Part shown: one piece after another, positions 17,562 through 27,500 of the stretch
How the letters are laid out: each line of letters begins with the position of its first letter
Position numbering within the stretch: position 1 is the stretch's first letter
Assembly: GCA_002753565.1 (NCBI GenBank)
Contig: PEAM01000007.1
Span: 71,389 to 135,388, forward strand
Direction of reading: 5' to 3'
Origin: Magnetococcales bacterium
GTDB lineage: Bacteria; Pseudomonadota; Magnetococcia; Magnetococcales; JADFYX01
Length of the DNA: 64,000 bases
Notes under the pieces: model-generated
What the model was told of the DNA's origin: nothing
What the model saw: the letters and a program-made list of their open reading frames with translations, nothing else
Database searches by the model: none
Position numbers and translations under genes: made by a program

Positions 17562-19592
17562 TCAAGAATTAATTAAATCGATGACGCCCATACCAGAGCG
17601 AATTTTTTCCATTCTTTCCCGAACCTTCAATTCGTGCATGAATCGAGGTGTCAGGGGGGCCGGATCCAGGACTTTACGCCAACGAAGCTCCTGAATAAAT
17701 GGAATGTGCCGATACCCTATCTTACCAATCCAAAGAGGTTCCAGATCGCCCCCTTTACCCAGATAGTCGAGCAACCAGTCCAATCCCCGCAAATAAACAA
17801 GATCCTTTGTCAATCCACCGCCTCGGTATACTCGCATGGCCACATGAAAAGCAACCGATCGAGAAAAACCATGGGTAGCATGGAGCAGTTGAAAAAGATC
17901 GATAAAGGTCGCCCCTGAGATAAGAGCTCGTACCGCCAATACCCGAGCGGCAAGAATTCTGATTCGGGAGTTGACCAGCCCCCCCACCAGATACTCAGCC
18001 AATACCGCCAACCCCTCCTGCAACTCTTCGTATCCGGCCAGACCATGACTCAAAAGCTTGAAGGGCTGTGTTTGACCATTAAACCATGTGAGCAGATGAA
18101 CGCCAACTTCGTGCTGCAAGAGCGCTTCGACACGATGGGAAGGGAGCTTGGTCTTGTTGCCGATATAGAGCTCGCCTCTTGAGACCAAAAAACCGTTAGG
18201 CATATCCTCTCTAATCTGTGCCGAAACCTTAAAATTCGGGTTGAGACCTCTGTAATGGCGGATCTCCTCCTCAGCATGCTGGGCCAATCTTTGGGCTGTG
18301 ACCGGTTTGGATCGCGGTGTTTTACTTCGTGGAGAGACCCGCTCCAGGATGGTCAGTGCCAAATTTTCCAGCCTCTCATCCACCTGGCCGAACACTTGAA
18401 TACTCTCGGGAAGAAACCGGGGGGTGTTGCGATCACCCATCAGGGAGATCACCCGATCCAACTCTTCCTGCTTTTCCCGAAACAGAAAGGAGAGCGCGGG
18501 ATCATCCACCTCCTCGACAGGAATCTGAAAGAGTTGACGCTTTAGTTCGGAAGTATCACACGGCAGAGGCCGATAAATAAACTCTGGATCTTTCTGAAAC
18601 CCCTTTTTCTGAAAAGCCAGCCAGGCTCCGTGGCTGTTAACCGGTGTAACCTGGAAGAGATAGTCGAAGTTATCACATACCTGGGCCAGACGATGATCCA
18701 CCTCCCAGACCAGTTTTTTGAGTGCCCTGGGACCCAATGCCTGAAAATGTGGGGGCTGATGGCTGGTCTGACTTTCAATAAACCTAAAAAGGCTTTTACG
18801 GATAGATCGGCTCAAGCCTCGACGAAAACGGCGAAACAGAATCGGGAAAATCTCCCCCTTCTCTACCCCGCCAACAGAGCGGAAGATAGGGCGAATCTGC
18901 AATCCAATCGCCGCACAATCAACCCCCTCTACCTTGCTGGGAAGAGCCAATGGGGGCAAACCATGAACCCCAGGCATGCGTCTGGCCTGGTGCAGGGTTA
19001 CACGGGATCTCCTATCCTGAAACTTCAGCGTCATCAAGCTCTGTTCCAGGGTGCGAATGGTGGCACTCAGATCGCTGTTTTTTTGATAATAGAGTTGAAA
19101 ATCTGGCGACTCAACAGTTGGCACCTCGCTCTGCTCTTCCACCACCCTATCGGGTTCAGACCAGATCTCGACAATCAAGAAGGCACCAAATTGGGGGCCA
19201 ATGGTCTCGACGATTTTCATGAGAATGGCCGACGCCAACCGGTTGGACCGTTTATCTCCCGAAACAGCCAGATAGGAGGCCTCGCCAGCAAGAAGGTCAC
19301 CCATCCCCAAATCACCTTGACCAACAGGTTGGCGATAGAGACAGATAAAAGGCAAGGCTCGATCAATATGCAGCCGTCCCCATCCTGGAAGCGCGGTTCT
19401 AATCCGCCCTTTTTTAGAGAGTTCACGACCCACTTTATCCAAAAATTCCCTCTCCTCTTTTTTCCAGGAGGGCCCCCCTCTGGTCGATTTTTTCTCCCGC
19501 CCTTTCTCTTGTAGAGCAGAGCGTGCGGATAAGGAAGGATCGACTACCGGTGATGGCAGGACGTTTTGCCCGTTTTGGTCCGTCTGTAACAT
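17562..19592 (-). CDS. QEGLA-motif zincin (DUF1704/MATCAP-like carboxypeptidase)
   Basis: A 676-residue protein of the DUF1704 family, annotated in bacteria as flavohemoglobin expression-modulating QEGLA motif protein. The zinc-binding HEVGVH is at 494-499 and the third-ligand region YEELQEGLAV at about 521-530. Eukaryotic relatives (MATCAP) are tyrosine carboxypeptidases acting on tubulin. The bacterial family is usually about 420 residues; the extra N-terminal about 250 residues are less familiar. ATG at 19592 has GAGGAGA eight bases upstream. It sits between the N-formylglutamate amidohydrolase and the GshB-like ATP-grasp, a recurring arrangement. It probably trims the ligase product (inference). 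Confidence 0.82.
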   Translation of the reverse strand: MLQTDQNGQNVLPSPVVDPSLSARSALQEKGREKKSTRGGPSWKKEEREFLDKVGRELSKKGRIRTALPGWGRLHIDRALPFICLYRQPVGQGDLGMGDLLAGEASYLAVSGDKRSNRLASAILMKIVETIGPQFGAFLIVEIWSEPDRVVEEQSEVPTVESPDFQLYYQKNSDLSATIRTLEQSLMTLKFQDRRSRVTLHQARRMPGVHGLPPLALPSKVEGVDCAAIGLQIRPIFRSVGGVEKGEIFPILFRRFRRGLSRSIRKSLFRFIESQTSHQPPHFQALGPRALKKLVWEVDHRLAQVCDNFDYLFQVTPVNSHGAWLAFQKKGFQKDPEFIYRPLPCDTSELKRQLFQIPVEEVDDPALSFLFREKQEELDRVISLMGDRNTPRFLPESIQVFGQVDERLENLALTILERVSPRSKTPRSKPVTAQRLAQHAEEEIRHYRGLNPNFKVSAQIREDMPNGFLVSRGELYIGNKTKLPSHRVEALLQHEVGVHLLTWFNGQTQPFKLLSHGLAGYEELQEGLAVLAEYLVGGLVNSRIRILAARVLAVRALISGATFIDLFQLLHATHGFSRSVAFHVAMRVYRGGGLTKDLVYLRGLDWLLDYLGKGGDLEPLWIGKIGYRHIPFIQELRWRKVLDPAPLTPRFMHELKVRERMEKIRSGMGVIDLINS

Positions 19593-19690
19593 GAACAGCT
19601 CTCCTCATATGGGACAGGGAACACCCGTTGCAACCGTGGGTTGAATGGACCCTACCCCCTTTTATCCAGTCATCGATGGGGGTTCTATCT

Positions 19691-20521
19691 CTAAATGGCG
19701 ATCGGCAGGGGTCGGCGGACCACTTCTAAGTTGTGCATAAGCGCTGGAATGGTAGAGGCCAGCGCCGAGCCGACCATATCCAGATAGAGTTGGTCCACCT
19801 GTCCGGTCCACTCATTCATAAAAAATTTTTTCACCTCAACCGAGAGAACACAAGCGGAATCGGGATATTTCTGGTGAGCCCAGCGAGCCAACTCTCCCCC
19901 AAAAAATTTGACATTTTCCCTGACATCCAGGTTTCTGCCAAAAAAATTGAACTGGGCCAGGTCATGAATAAACGGATCAATCAATCCCGCCCACCGTTGT
20001 CGATCCATGGTACCGGTACCAATGTTGATCTCTGGGTTCAATGCCTGGGAGTCCAGTGGAGCGTTGGCCCCGCCACGACGACCATTATAAGAGTGCAGAT
20101 CCAACACCACAAACTGACCCCATTGAGCCTGAGCCTGATTGAAAATCAGCTCCATTTGCGCATAAAAATCATCGTAAAAGGTCAGGGCGCTCTGAACCAT
20201 GGGCAGAGGCAAGGGTTGTTTCCACAGGTTTAATCCCCATGCATCCTCAGGGGATTGATAGACCGCCCGCAGACGGGGCCGGTTCAGATCAACCTCAAAA
20301 CGGGATCTGTTAACCACAATGCTGGTAGGAGCCATGCTTGTCCAGCTTCCTGTGTAGGGATCCTCTTCACGAAGCCGCTCCAGGTCATCCAGAGCGCTCA
20401 GATTAAGCAGTTGCGGTGAGATGAAATGACCGTTATGAAGCGCCACAGCAATCAGGGGGCTGTTGCTGTTTTTCAGTTCCCACAGAGGATATCTCTTATT
20501 TTTTTCAATTTGATTGTTCAC
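19691..20521 (-). CDS. N-formylglutamate amidohydrolase family protein
   Basis: A 276-residue member of the N-formylglutamate amidohydrolase (HutG-like) family. Visible motifs include FVVLDLHSYNGRRGG, the expected DxHS-type metal site, and NIGTGTMDRQRW downstream. The start is GTG at 20521, preceded by GGAG at a suitable distance. No histidine-degradation genes are nearby. Its downstream neighbours are the QEGLA zincin and the GshB-like ATP-grasp, so it probably acts on an acylated amino acid or peptide made by this module, not in histidine catabolism. It is divergent from the HdfR-like regulator. Confidence 0.85.
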   Translation of the reverse strand: MNNQIEKNKRYPLWELKNSNSPLIAVALHNGHFISPQLLNLSALDDLERLREEDPYTGSWTSMAPTSIVVNRSRFEVDLNRPRLRAVYQSPEDAWGLNLWKQPLPLPMVQSALTFYDDFYAQMELIFNQAQAQWGQFVVLDLHSYNGRRGGANAPLDSQALNPEINIGTGTMDRQRWAGLIDPFIHDLAQFNFFGRNLDVRENVKFFGGELARWAHQKYPDSACVLSVEVKKFFMNEWTGQVDQLYLDMVGSALASTIPALMHNLEVVRRPLPIAI

Positions 20522-20580
20522 GGACCGTTCTCCATAAAAAAATCCGATTAAAGCGACTTAGAGAGACTGTTCGAAAACAA

Positions 20581-20760
20581 AATAGGCCCTAATACAGTAG
20601 AATGTAAAACGAAATATAATGAACAATACTATCACTATTCTCCATCGATAATATTACATTGTCAGCATTAACGTATTACATCGAAATACTTTAATGGTTA
20701 CGATTAACAATACTTGATGAAATATTGTAAACATGACAATCTAAAAAAATGATCGTCTCA
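20581..20760. promoter_or_regulatory. AT-rich divergent control region with repeated operator-like motifs
   Basis: The 338-base gap between the amidohydrolase and the LysR gene is far more AT-rich than its surroundings and holds no gene. TATTACAT occurs at 20652-20659 and 20674-20681, exactly 22 bases apart. AATACTT occurs at 20685 and 20709. ACAATA (20707-20712) and TATTGT (20723-20728) form a 22-base inverted repeat that contains LysR-type T-N11-A boxes; another ACAATA is at 20623. These are good candidates for binding sites of the divergent LysR protein. Confidence 0.5.
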
Positions 20761-20859
20761 GACTCTAAGGGAGGATTGATCGTAGATTCGGCGGCTAAAA
20801 GCCTGTATAAATGTGGGGTTGTCGGAGAGGGATGGAGGCTGTTTGACTAACTGGGGAGG

Positions 20860-21726
20860 ATGGGTAGTTTTTCCGTGGATATCGATCTGTTAAGAACCTT
20901 TTTAGAAGTACACCGCACGCGCCATTTTGGTCGGGCCTCCCACAATCTTTTCATTACCCAGTCCGCTATCAGCACACGAATCAAGCAGTTAGAAGAGATC
21001 TTGGGGGTCCGCCTGTTTAGCCGAAAACGTAACGACATTCAGTTGACCCCGGCAGGTCAGCGGTTTCTGAAAGGGGCCGAATCCCTCCTCAGCCTCTGGG
21101 AAGAGACCAAAAGAAGCGTTATTCTCGATGAGTGCAGCAACCCCATTTTAACCATTGGCGCCCAACCCAGTTTGTGGGACTCCTATCTGCCGGTCTGGGT
21201 GGAGACCATGCGCCGAGACTTTTCTCAACTGGCTATTCGTTGCGAAACCCACGGCAGCGAGGCGCTGATTCAGGGTCTCAGGGCCCGAACCCTGGATATC
21301 GGCTTTATGTTTGAGCCGCCAAAAATCCGGGAACTGCTGGTTAAAGAGGTGAAATCCGTCGAGCTGGTCATGGTCTCAACCAAACAGGGGGTCAAAGCCC
21401 AAGAGGCTGTAACCGAAGACTATATCAACTACATCATGATGGACTGGGGCGTCGCCTTTTCCGTCGAACATTCCCGCTGGTTCCCGGAGCTCCCCTCCCC
21501 GTTTCTGCACCTGGATCGAGGCAGAATGGCCTATAATTTTCTTAAAAAATTTGGGGGAGCCACCTACCTGGCACGTACCATGGTAGAGAAGGATCTGGCC
21601 TCAGGAAAGCTGTTTTTGGTAGAGGATGCCATACCATTCAAACGGATGGCCTATGCGGTGTTAGCCGGGAAAAGTGACAACCTGGCGGTTATTGATGAGG
21701 CCCTGAACTATCTCAACGTCACCTGA
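20860..21726 (+). CDS. LysR-family transcriptional regulator, HdfR-like
   Basis: A 288-residue LysR protein. The winged HTH at the N-terminus (DLLRTFLEVHRTRHFGRASH, then TQSAISTRIKQLEEILGVRL and RNDIQLTPAG) strongly resembles HdfR. The rest is the periplasmic-binding-like effector domain. In enterobacteria HdfR affects flhDC, but here the gene is divergent from the amidohydrolase/ATP-grasp module, so that module is its likely target. The start is uncertain. ATG 20860 follows GGGGAGG with almost no spacing, while GTG 20875 would give a start closer to that of HdfR but sits 16 bases from the Shine-Dalgarno. Confidence 0.85.
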   Translation: MGSFSVDIDLLRTFLEVHRTRHFGRASHNLFITQSAISTRIKQLEEILGVRLFSRKRNDIQLTPAGQRFLKGAESLLSLWEETKRSVILDECSNPILTIGAQPSLWDSYLPVWVETMRRDFSQLAIRCETHGSEALIQGLRARTLDIGFMFEPPKIRELLVKEVKSVELVMVSTKQGVKAQEAVTEDYINYIMMDWGVAFSVEHSRWFPELPSPFLHLDRGRMAYNFLKKFGGATYLARTMVEKDLASGKLFLVEDAIPFKRMAYAVLAGKSDNLAVIDEALNYLNVT

Positions 21727-21772
21727 CAGCCTGACCAGCCTGTCGGACATTCCCAAGGGTAAAAGAGGGCTT

Positions 21773-24361
21773 TCAGGTAATTTTTTTCACAATCCGTTCG
21801 ATCTCATGACAACTGTTTCGTACAATCTCTTCCAGTTCAACAGCGACTTCCCTGGCCTTTTCCAGCGCCTCTTCCCGAGCCAGTCGCTCAAGGGTGTTGG
21901 TGAGATTCCCCAGGGAGACCGCCCCCAACTGCAAGCTGGTACCCTTGAGCTTATGGGCCAACGGCTCAATCTCACCGGAATCTCCCTGCCCCAAGGCCTC
22001 TTGCAACACCAAGGCACGCTCCTTTATTCGAATCAGGGCAACTTGAATAATAGGCTCAAACGACTCCTCACCCACCTCATCAAGAAGCACCCTGAGCCTG
22101 TTTTCATCGATAAGATTATCGGCTGAGGCTCTGCCGGTCTTGCCAAGTGAGGCAGCCTTTTTTTCCTCGCCAACCCAACGTAAAAGCACCCGGCGCAGAT
22201 CTCTGCTATCGACAGGCTTACAAAGATAATCGTCCATGCCAGCCGCCAGACACATGCGCTCATCCCCCTCCAAGGCAAAGGCGGTGAGAGCCACAATGCT
22301 GGTGTGTTCATTATGTCCAGCCAACTTTTCCTGCTCTCTCAATGCCCTGACGGCTGTGATGCCATCCATCTGGGGCATCTGCACATCCATAAAAATAAGT
22401 TCATAACGCTTCTGAGCAACCCTATCCAGCACTTCCAGGCCGTTTTGAGCCAGATCCGGCACCAAGCCCATTCTTTTGAAAATTTTCAACATCACCAACT
22501 GGTTGATAGGATCATCTTCCGCCAATAATATGGAGGTGTCTGGGGGAACAATGGCCTGTGTATCAGCATTTTTCACCAGGGGAGGTTCAGAAAATGGAGT
22601 GCCAAGGTCGGATTTTTTCAGCAACACTTCTGACTGCTGATCCCCTTGCATCGTTTCCACATCAACCACCTCCATCGGGATTTTAAACAGAAACTTACTC
22701 CCTTTTCCCGTGGCACTTTCAACCCAGATCTTACCCTCCATGGCCTCAACCAAACGTCTGGAGATAGCCAGACCCAATCCGGTTCCACCATACTGCTGAT
22801 TGATGGTTCGATCTGCCTGGACAAAATTTCTAAAAATAGCCTCCAGCCGCTCCTCGGGGATGCCAATACCGGTATCCTTTACCGAAAAACAGAAGCTCAA
22901 CCTATCATCCCCCGAAGCATCAGCATCTACGGCGACGAGAATCTGTCCACTGTCGGTAAATTTAATCGCATTGCCAACCAGGTTGATGAGGATCTGGCGA
23001 ATCCGCCGAAAATCGCCGGATACTGCCATGGGCACCTCCGCCGGAACATAGGTATCCAGCTGGAGTTTTTTTTGTACAGTGGCCGGATAGAACATGATAC
23101 TGCGCACACTTTCAATCAGATCTCGCAAAGAGAAGACCTCATTGGCCAGCCCCACTTCGCCAGACTCTATTTTGGCGAGATCCAGGATATCGTTAATCAG
23201 CGTCAACAGTGCCTGGCCAGACTCTTTGATGACCGACATGGCCTCCGACCTCTCCTCTTGGGAGGTCGACTCTTCCACAAAGTCCGACATACCGATAATG
23301 GCATTCATGGGGGTACGAATTTCATGGCTCATGGTAGCCAGAAAAGCACTTTTCGCCCGGTTGGCGGTTTCGGCCTCCTCTTTGGCTCTTTTAAGAGAGT
23401 GCTCGATCTCCCGGCGCTGGCTATCATCCCGAAAGGTAAAGACCAATCCGGAGATCCCTTGTTCGTTGAAAGTTGGCGAAACAGTGTAGCTTGCCGGAAA
23501 CCTGGCCCCTTTTCGTCGATGCAGATAACCACCTAGTATCGAGCGACTTTTTCCATCTTGCAGGGTCTCTACAACCGGATCATCCTCTTGAAGAACCCGA
23601 TCGCCATTGGTGTGCTGAGGGCGGAGTATTTTACGAATATCCTTACCCAGCAGATCTTCAATAAGCCAGCCAAGCATGCCAGAGGCCGAGGGGTTGGCAA
23701 AAATAATGTGTCGGCTGGCATCAACACCGAGAATCCCCTCCGCAACAGTATCTAGAATACGGGTATTGCGCTCCGCCAGCTCAGAAATCTGATCTTCCGC
23801 CATCTTCCGTTTGCTGATATCAAACACCACAGTCAGGCAGAGGGGTTGGTCCTTATCGGGATTTTTGGTCAGGCGGCTCTCTAGGAGGCAGTGAACGGGG
23901 TCATGGCGTTTATAGAGAATTTGCAGTTCGTCACTGGCTGTCTCTGACCTGAACACCCGTGCAAAGTGGTTGCTCAGATGTTTTCGGTCCTCTTTGGCAA
24001 CAAAAGGGAGAAACGGCTTACCCAGCAGCTGGTTTTTTTCGATGCCGAACAGTTGACCGGCCGCATGGTTGGTCTCGATAATTTTATGCCAATGATCAAC
24101 CACAAAATAGGCCACGGGCGAGTCCATGAATAAGATGGAATATTTCCCCAAGAGCTCCTCTGTTCGCTCTCGTGTCAGGATCAACTCCTCATTTTGACTG
24201 CGCAACTCCTCCTGATGCACATTAAGGTCATCCAGAGTCGTTTCCAACTGGTTTTCCAGGTCGGAAAAGTGGGACTCTCTCTGTTTATACCCCTCAACCT
24301 GCTTTTTGAGGCGATTGATTTCCCGTTCAATTTCGATACGGGTTTTGGTTGTTCTGGTCAT
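21773..24361 (-). CDS. hybrid sensor histidine kinase (coiled coil-PAS-PAS-HisKA-HATPase-REC-HPt)
   Basis: The ATG at 24361 is chosen over 24394. It gives an N-terminus (TRTTKTRIEIEREINRLKK) matching two paralogues at 31269 and 34053. Order: coiled coil about 5-70 ending in NVHQEELRSQNEEL; PAS about 75-195; PAS about 205-330; HisKA with SHEIRTPMN; HATPase with DTGIGIP and GTGLGLAIS; receiver with FMDVQMPQMDG; C-terminal HPt with LAHKLKGTSLQLGA. No membrane segment, so it is a soluble kinase with an internal phosphorelay. It diverges from the CheB-CheR gene. The signal is unknown. Confidence 0.88.
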   Translation of the reverse strand: MTRTTKTRIEIEREINRLKKQVEGYKQRESHFSDLENQLETTLDDLNVHQEELRSQNEELILTRERTEELLGKYSILFMDSPVAYFVVDHWHKIIETNHAAGQLFGIEKNQLLGKPFLPFVAKEDRKHLSNHFARVFRSETASDELQILYKRHDPVHCLLESRLTKNPDKDQPLCLTVVFDISKRKMAEDQISELAERNTRILDTVAEGILGVDASRHIIFANPSASGMLGWLIEDLLGKDIRKILRPQHTNGDRVLQEDDPVVETLQDGKSRSILGGYLHRRKGARFPASYTVSPTFNEQGISGLVFTFRDDSQRREIEHSLKRAKEEAETANRAKSAFLATMSHEIRTPMNAIIGMSDFVEESTSQEERSEAMSVIKESGQALLTLINDILDLAKIESGEVGLANEVFSLRDLIESVRSIMFYPATVQKKLQLDTYVPAEVPMAVSGDFRRIRQILINLVGNAIKFTDSGQILVAVDADASGDDRLSFCFSVKDTGIGIPEERLEAIFRNFVQADRTINQQYGGTGLGLAISRRLVEAMEGKIWVESATGKGSKFLFKIPMEVVDVETMQGDQQSEVLLKKSDLGTPFSEPPLVKNADTQAIVPPDTSILLAEDDPINQLVMLKIFKRMGLVPDLAQNGLEVLDRVAQKRYELIFMDVQMPQMDGITAVRALREQEKLAGHNEHTSIVALTAFALEGDERMCLAAGMDDYLCKPVDSRDLRRVLLRWVGEEKKAASLGKTGRASADNLIDENRLRVLLDEVGEESFEPIIQVALIRIKERALVLQEALGQGDSGEIEPLAHKLKGTSLQLGAVSLGNLTNTLERLAREEALEKAREVAVELEEIVRNSCHEIERIVKKIT

Positions 24362-24464
24362 GGCGTTCCCGAATGATTGCAACAGATAAAACACAAAAAA
24401 ACAGACCCCTATTTTTGGCAGAGAAAGTCTACACGGATTGATGAAAGGATGCTATATTAAGTTA

Positions 24465-24495
24465 TTGAATCAATTGTTTTACATAGAGATATAAT
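24465..24495 (+). promoter_or_regulatory. candidate promoter for the CheB-CheR gene
   Basis: TTGAAT (24465-24470) and a perfect TATAAT (24490-24495) are separated by 19 bases. They lie about 65 bases before the ATG at 24561. The -10 box is inside the first copy of the TAGAGATATAATAGAG repeat, so a protein binding that repeat would block this promoter. Confidence 0.45.
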
Positions 24496-24528
24496 AGAGC
24501 TTTATTTAATTTTAGAGATTTAATAGAG
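24484..24528 (+). repeat. two direct copies of a TAGAGATWTAATAGAG motif
   Basis: TAGAGATATAATAGAG (24484-24499) and TAGAGATTTAATAGAG (24513-24528) match at 15 of 16 positions, 29 bases apart, in the divergent gap between the hybrid kinase and the CheB-CheR gene. Related TAGAG units recur in front of the HTH-receiver gene at 37216-37240. They look like operators. Confidence 0.5.
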
Positions 24529-24560
24529 ATTTTTTAAAGAAATCCTCTACGGAGAAGAGC

Positions 24561-27500
24561 ATGACCACCCGGAAAAAGAGCCTGCCCAGACGCGTATCCC
24601 CAAAAAAGAGATCGGCTTCAGGAGAGGAAGAGCTCAATACCGAAGAGGAGACAAATGGAACAGGAGCCCAAAAAAGAGAAGCAACCCTCAAAGAGCAGAT
24701 GTTCGTGGTCGGAATCGGTGCCTCTGCCGGGGGACTGGAGGCCTTGCGACCCTTGGTTGCCAAACTATCGGCCAGCGCCAACATGGGGTATGTGGTCGTA
24801 CAGCACATGGCCCCCCAATACAGAAGCATGATGGTTGAACTGCTGGCCAGAGAGACCAAAATCCCCGTCATCGAAATTAAAGACCGCACACCGATCCTTC
24901 CTGGCGTGGTGCATATTACCCCCCCCAACCACGATGCCGACATCAAAGATGGGGTCATCTTCCTCAAACCCCCCACCAATCCTGTCGGCCCCAAGCCTTC
25001 CATCGACAACTTTTTCTCCGCTCTGGCCGAAGATCAGGGTGAGCGGGCCATTGGCGTCATTCTTTCGGGTACCGGATCTGACGGCGCTTTGGGTATGCGG
25101 GCCATCAAAGCCCATGGTGGCTTTACTTTGGTCCAAGACCCGGAGTCGGCCAAATATAACGGCATGCCCCTGGCAGCCATCGAAACCAACCTCATCGACC
25201 TGATCTTGACCCCTGACCGAATTGGCCAGAATCTGCCTGAGATCGTGCAGACACCCAATAAAATGTTAGAGCTGATGGAGGATGAAAAATCGGGTCTTTC
25301 TGGTCTGGATGAGATCTTTGCCATGGTGCGCAAACGGACCGAGATCGACTTTTCCAAATATAAACAGACCACCCTTTGCCGAAGGATTGAACGCCGAATC
25401 AACTCAACCGGCACGAGAGATCTACCCAGTTACATCCTCTATATGAAGGATAACCCCAACGAGGCCGAGTCTCTTGCCAAGGATATCCTCATCTCGGTCA
25501 CCAAGTTTTTCCGGGACAACGACGCCTTCCGCTCCCTGGAGGAGGCGATACATGAAATTTTGCGTAACAAAGAGCCTGGAGATGAGATCCGCTTTTGGGT
25601 TCCCGGTTGTGCCACAGGTGAAGAGCCTTACACGTTGGCTATTTTACTCTCCGAAAAGCTGGGGGTAAAAGTGGGTGGCTACAAAATCCAGATTTTTGCC
25701 ACCGACATCGACATGGAAGCCCTGGAAGCGGCCCGTAAGGGGATCTACCTGGAGGCGGCCCTCAAAGAGACCCCACCCCAGTATCTCGACCGCTATTTCA
25801 CCAAAAAGGGCGATAAGTTCCATGTCTCCAAAGATCTGCGAGAGATGGTTGTGTTTGCCCGTCAAGATCTGGCTAAAGATCCCCCCTTTGTTCGGGTAGA
25901 TCTGATCACCTGCCGAAATGTACTAATCTATTTCAATCAAGATCTTCAAGACCGGGTCTTCTCCTCCTTTCATTTTGCCCTGGCCTCGACCGGCTTTATG
26001 TTTTTGGGTAAGTCCGAAGCGCTGGGTCAAAGTGCGGAGATGTTTTCGACCACCAGCGCCAAACATAGAATCTATCAAAAGAAAGTTGGTGTGGCAGATC
26101 GATTTGGTCGTATCCCCATTGGTGAACGGGTCCGGTCCACCTGGCCTGGCTCTACCCATAAAGTCGTTGAGCAGAAAAAAATCAGTGTGGAGGAGGCCAT
26201 GCGCTCGACCATCATGCGCATCTATGCCCCCAAAAGCTTGATGGTCGGCGATGATGGCGCGGTCTATCAGATCAACGGAGATGTCACCGGGTATATGGTT
26301 TTGGGCTCGGGCAAGGGGGATCTCAACGTTACCAGAATGCTGATCCCGGAGCTACGAGGCGAGTTTTGGGCGCTGTTTGCCAAGGTTAAAAAAACCGGAG
26401 ACTCCGCCATCGGATCGGCCAAGCCGGTGGTCTTCAACGGCAACCGCAAGGGTGTTCGCCTGGGCATTCACCCGGCCACACGGGTCTCCCAAGTCAACAG
26501 CCTCTACCTGATCAGCTTTGAAGAGTTTGAAATTTCTGAAAAAAATGTTCGAGAAGAGACCGGAGAAGTTGTGGTAGGGGATAGCACCCGAGTCCCTGAA
26601 CTGGAACAAGAACTGGTGGCAACCAAAGAGCATCTGCAAACGGTGATTGAGGAGTTGGAAACATCCAATGAGGAGCTACAAGCCCTCAATGAAGAGCTGC
26701 AAGCCTCCAACGAAGAGATGCAGTCCACCAATGAAGAGCTGGAGACCGCCAACGAAGAGCTGCAATCCACCAATGAAGAGCTGACCACTGTCAACGAAGA
26801 GCTGCAGACTCGCACATCTGAACTCATGGTGGCCAATGCCGACCTGGAAAACATGCAGAAAAATGTCGGTTACTCCCTGATTATCATCGACCCGAAACTG
26901 CGGGTTAAACGGTTCTCTCCGGCAGCCGTGAAGTTTTTCGGGCTGGCACCAGAGGATATCGGCGAGGTTATCACCACGGTTCCTTCTCATCTGGAGATTA
27001 AAAACCTGAAGAAAAAGATCAGTCTGGTGATCAGCAGTGGCAAAGAGCATCAAGAGGAGCTTCTCACCAAAGATCTCTCCCTGTGGTTTCGAATTGTCCC
27101 CTATATCTCCATGGAGAACAAGATTGAAGGGGCGGTTATGGTCATTATTGACCAATCGGAAATCTACAGTATCCGTCAAGAGTTGGCCCATGCCGAACGG
27201 ATCCAACGCCTGATGTCAGACTCCATGCCCATGGGTGTGGCCCTGGTTAGTTCAGACAGGCGGCTTGTCAATGTCAACCATAAGCTCAATGAGTGGTTTG
27301 GGCAGGAGAGAAAACTGCTTGGCAAACGGCTCTTCACCGCCTTCGGAAGAAAGATTTATGACCGCCTGAAACCTCTGATCAGCAAACCGGATCAGGGGGA
27401 GTCATCCTGCTTGGAGCTGGAGCACAATCTGTCGGAGAAGGAGACGAGAGTTTTTCAACTGCTCATGTTCCCTCAACTGGATGAAAAAAGAGCGTTGACC

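Noticed and set aside
18630-19514. 294-codon ORF antisense to the QEGLA zincin
   Set aside because: Shadow ORF; the opposite strand encodes a recognisable DUF1704 protein.
22646-23536. 296-codon ORF antisense to the hybrid kinase
   Set aside because: Shadow of the histidine kinase and PAS region.
26640-26815. Repeat array resembling a CRISPR or minisatellite
   Set aside because: It is in-frame coding for the NEELQ heptad coiled coil normally found in CheB-CheR fusions, with no spacers.
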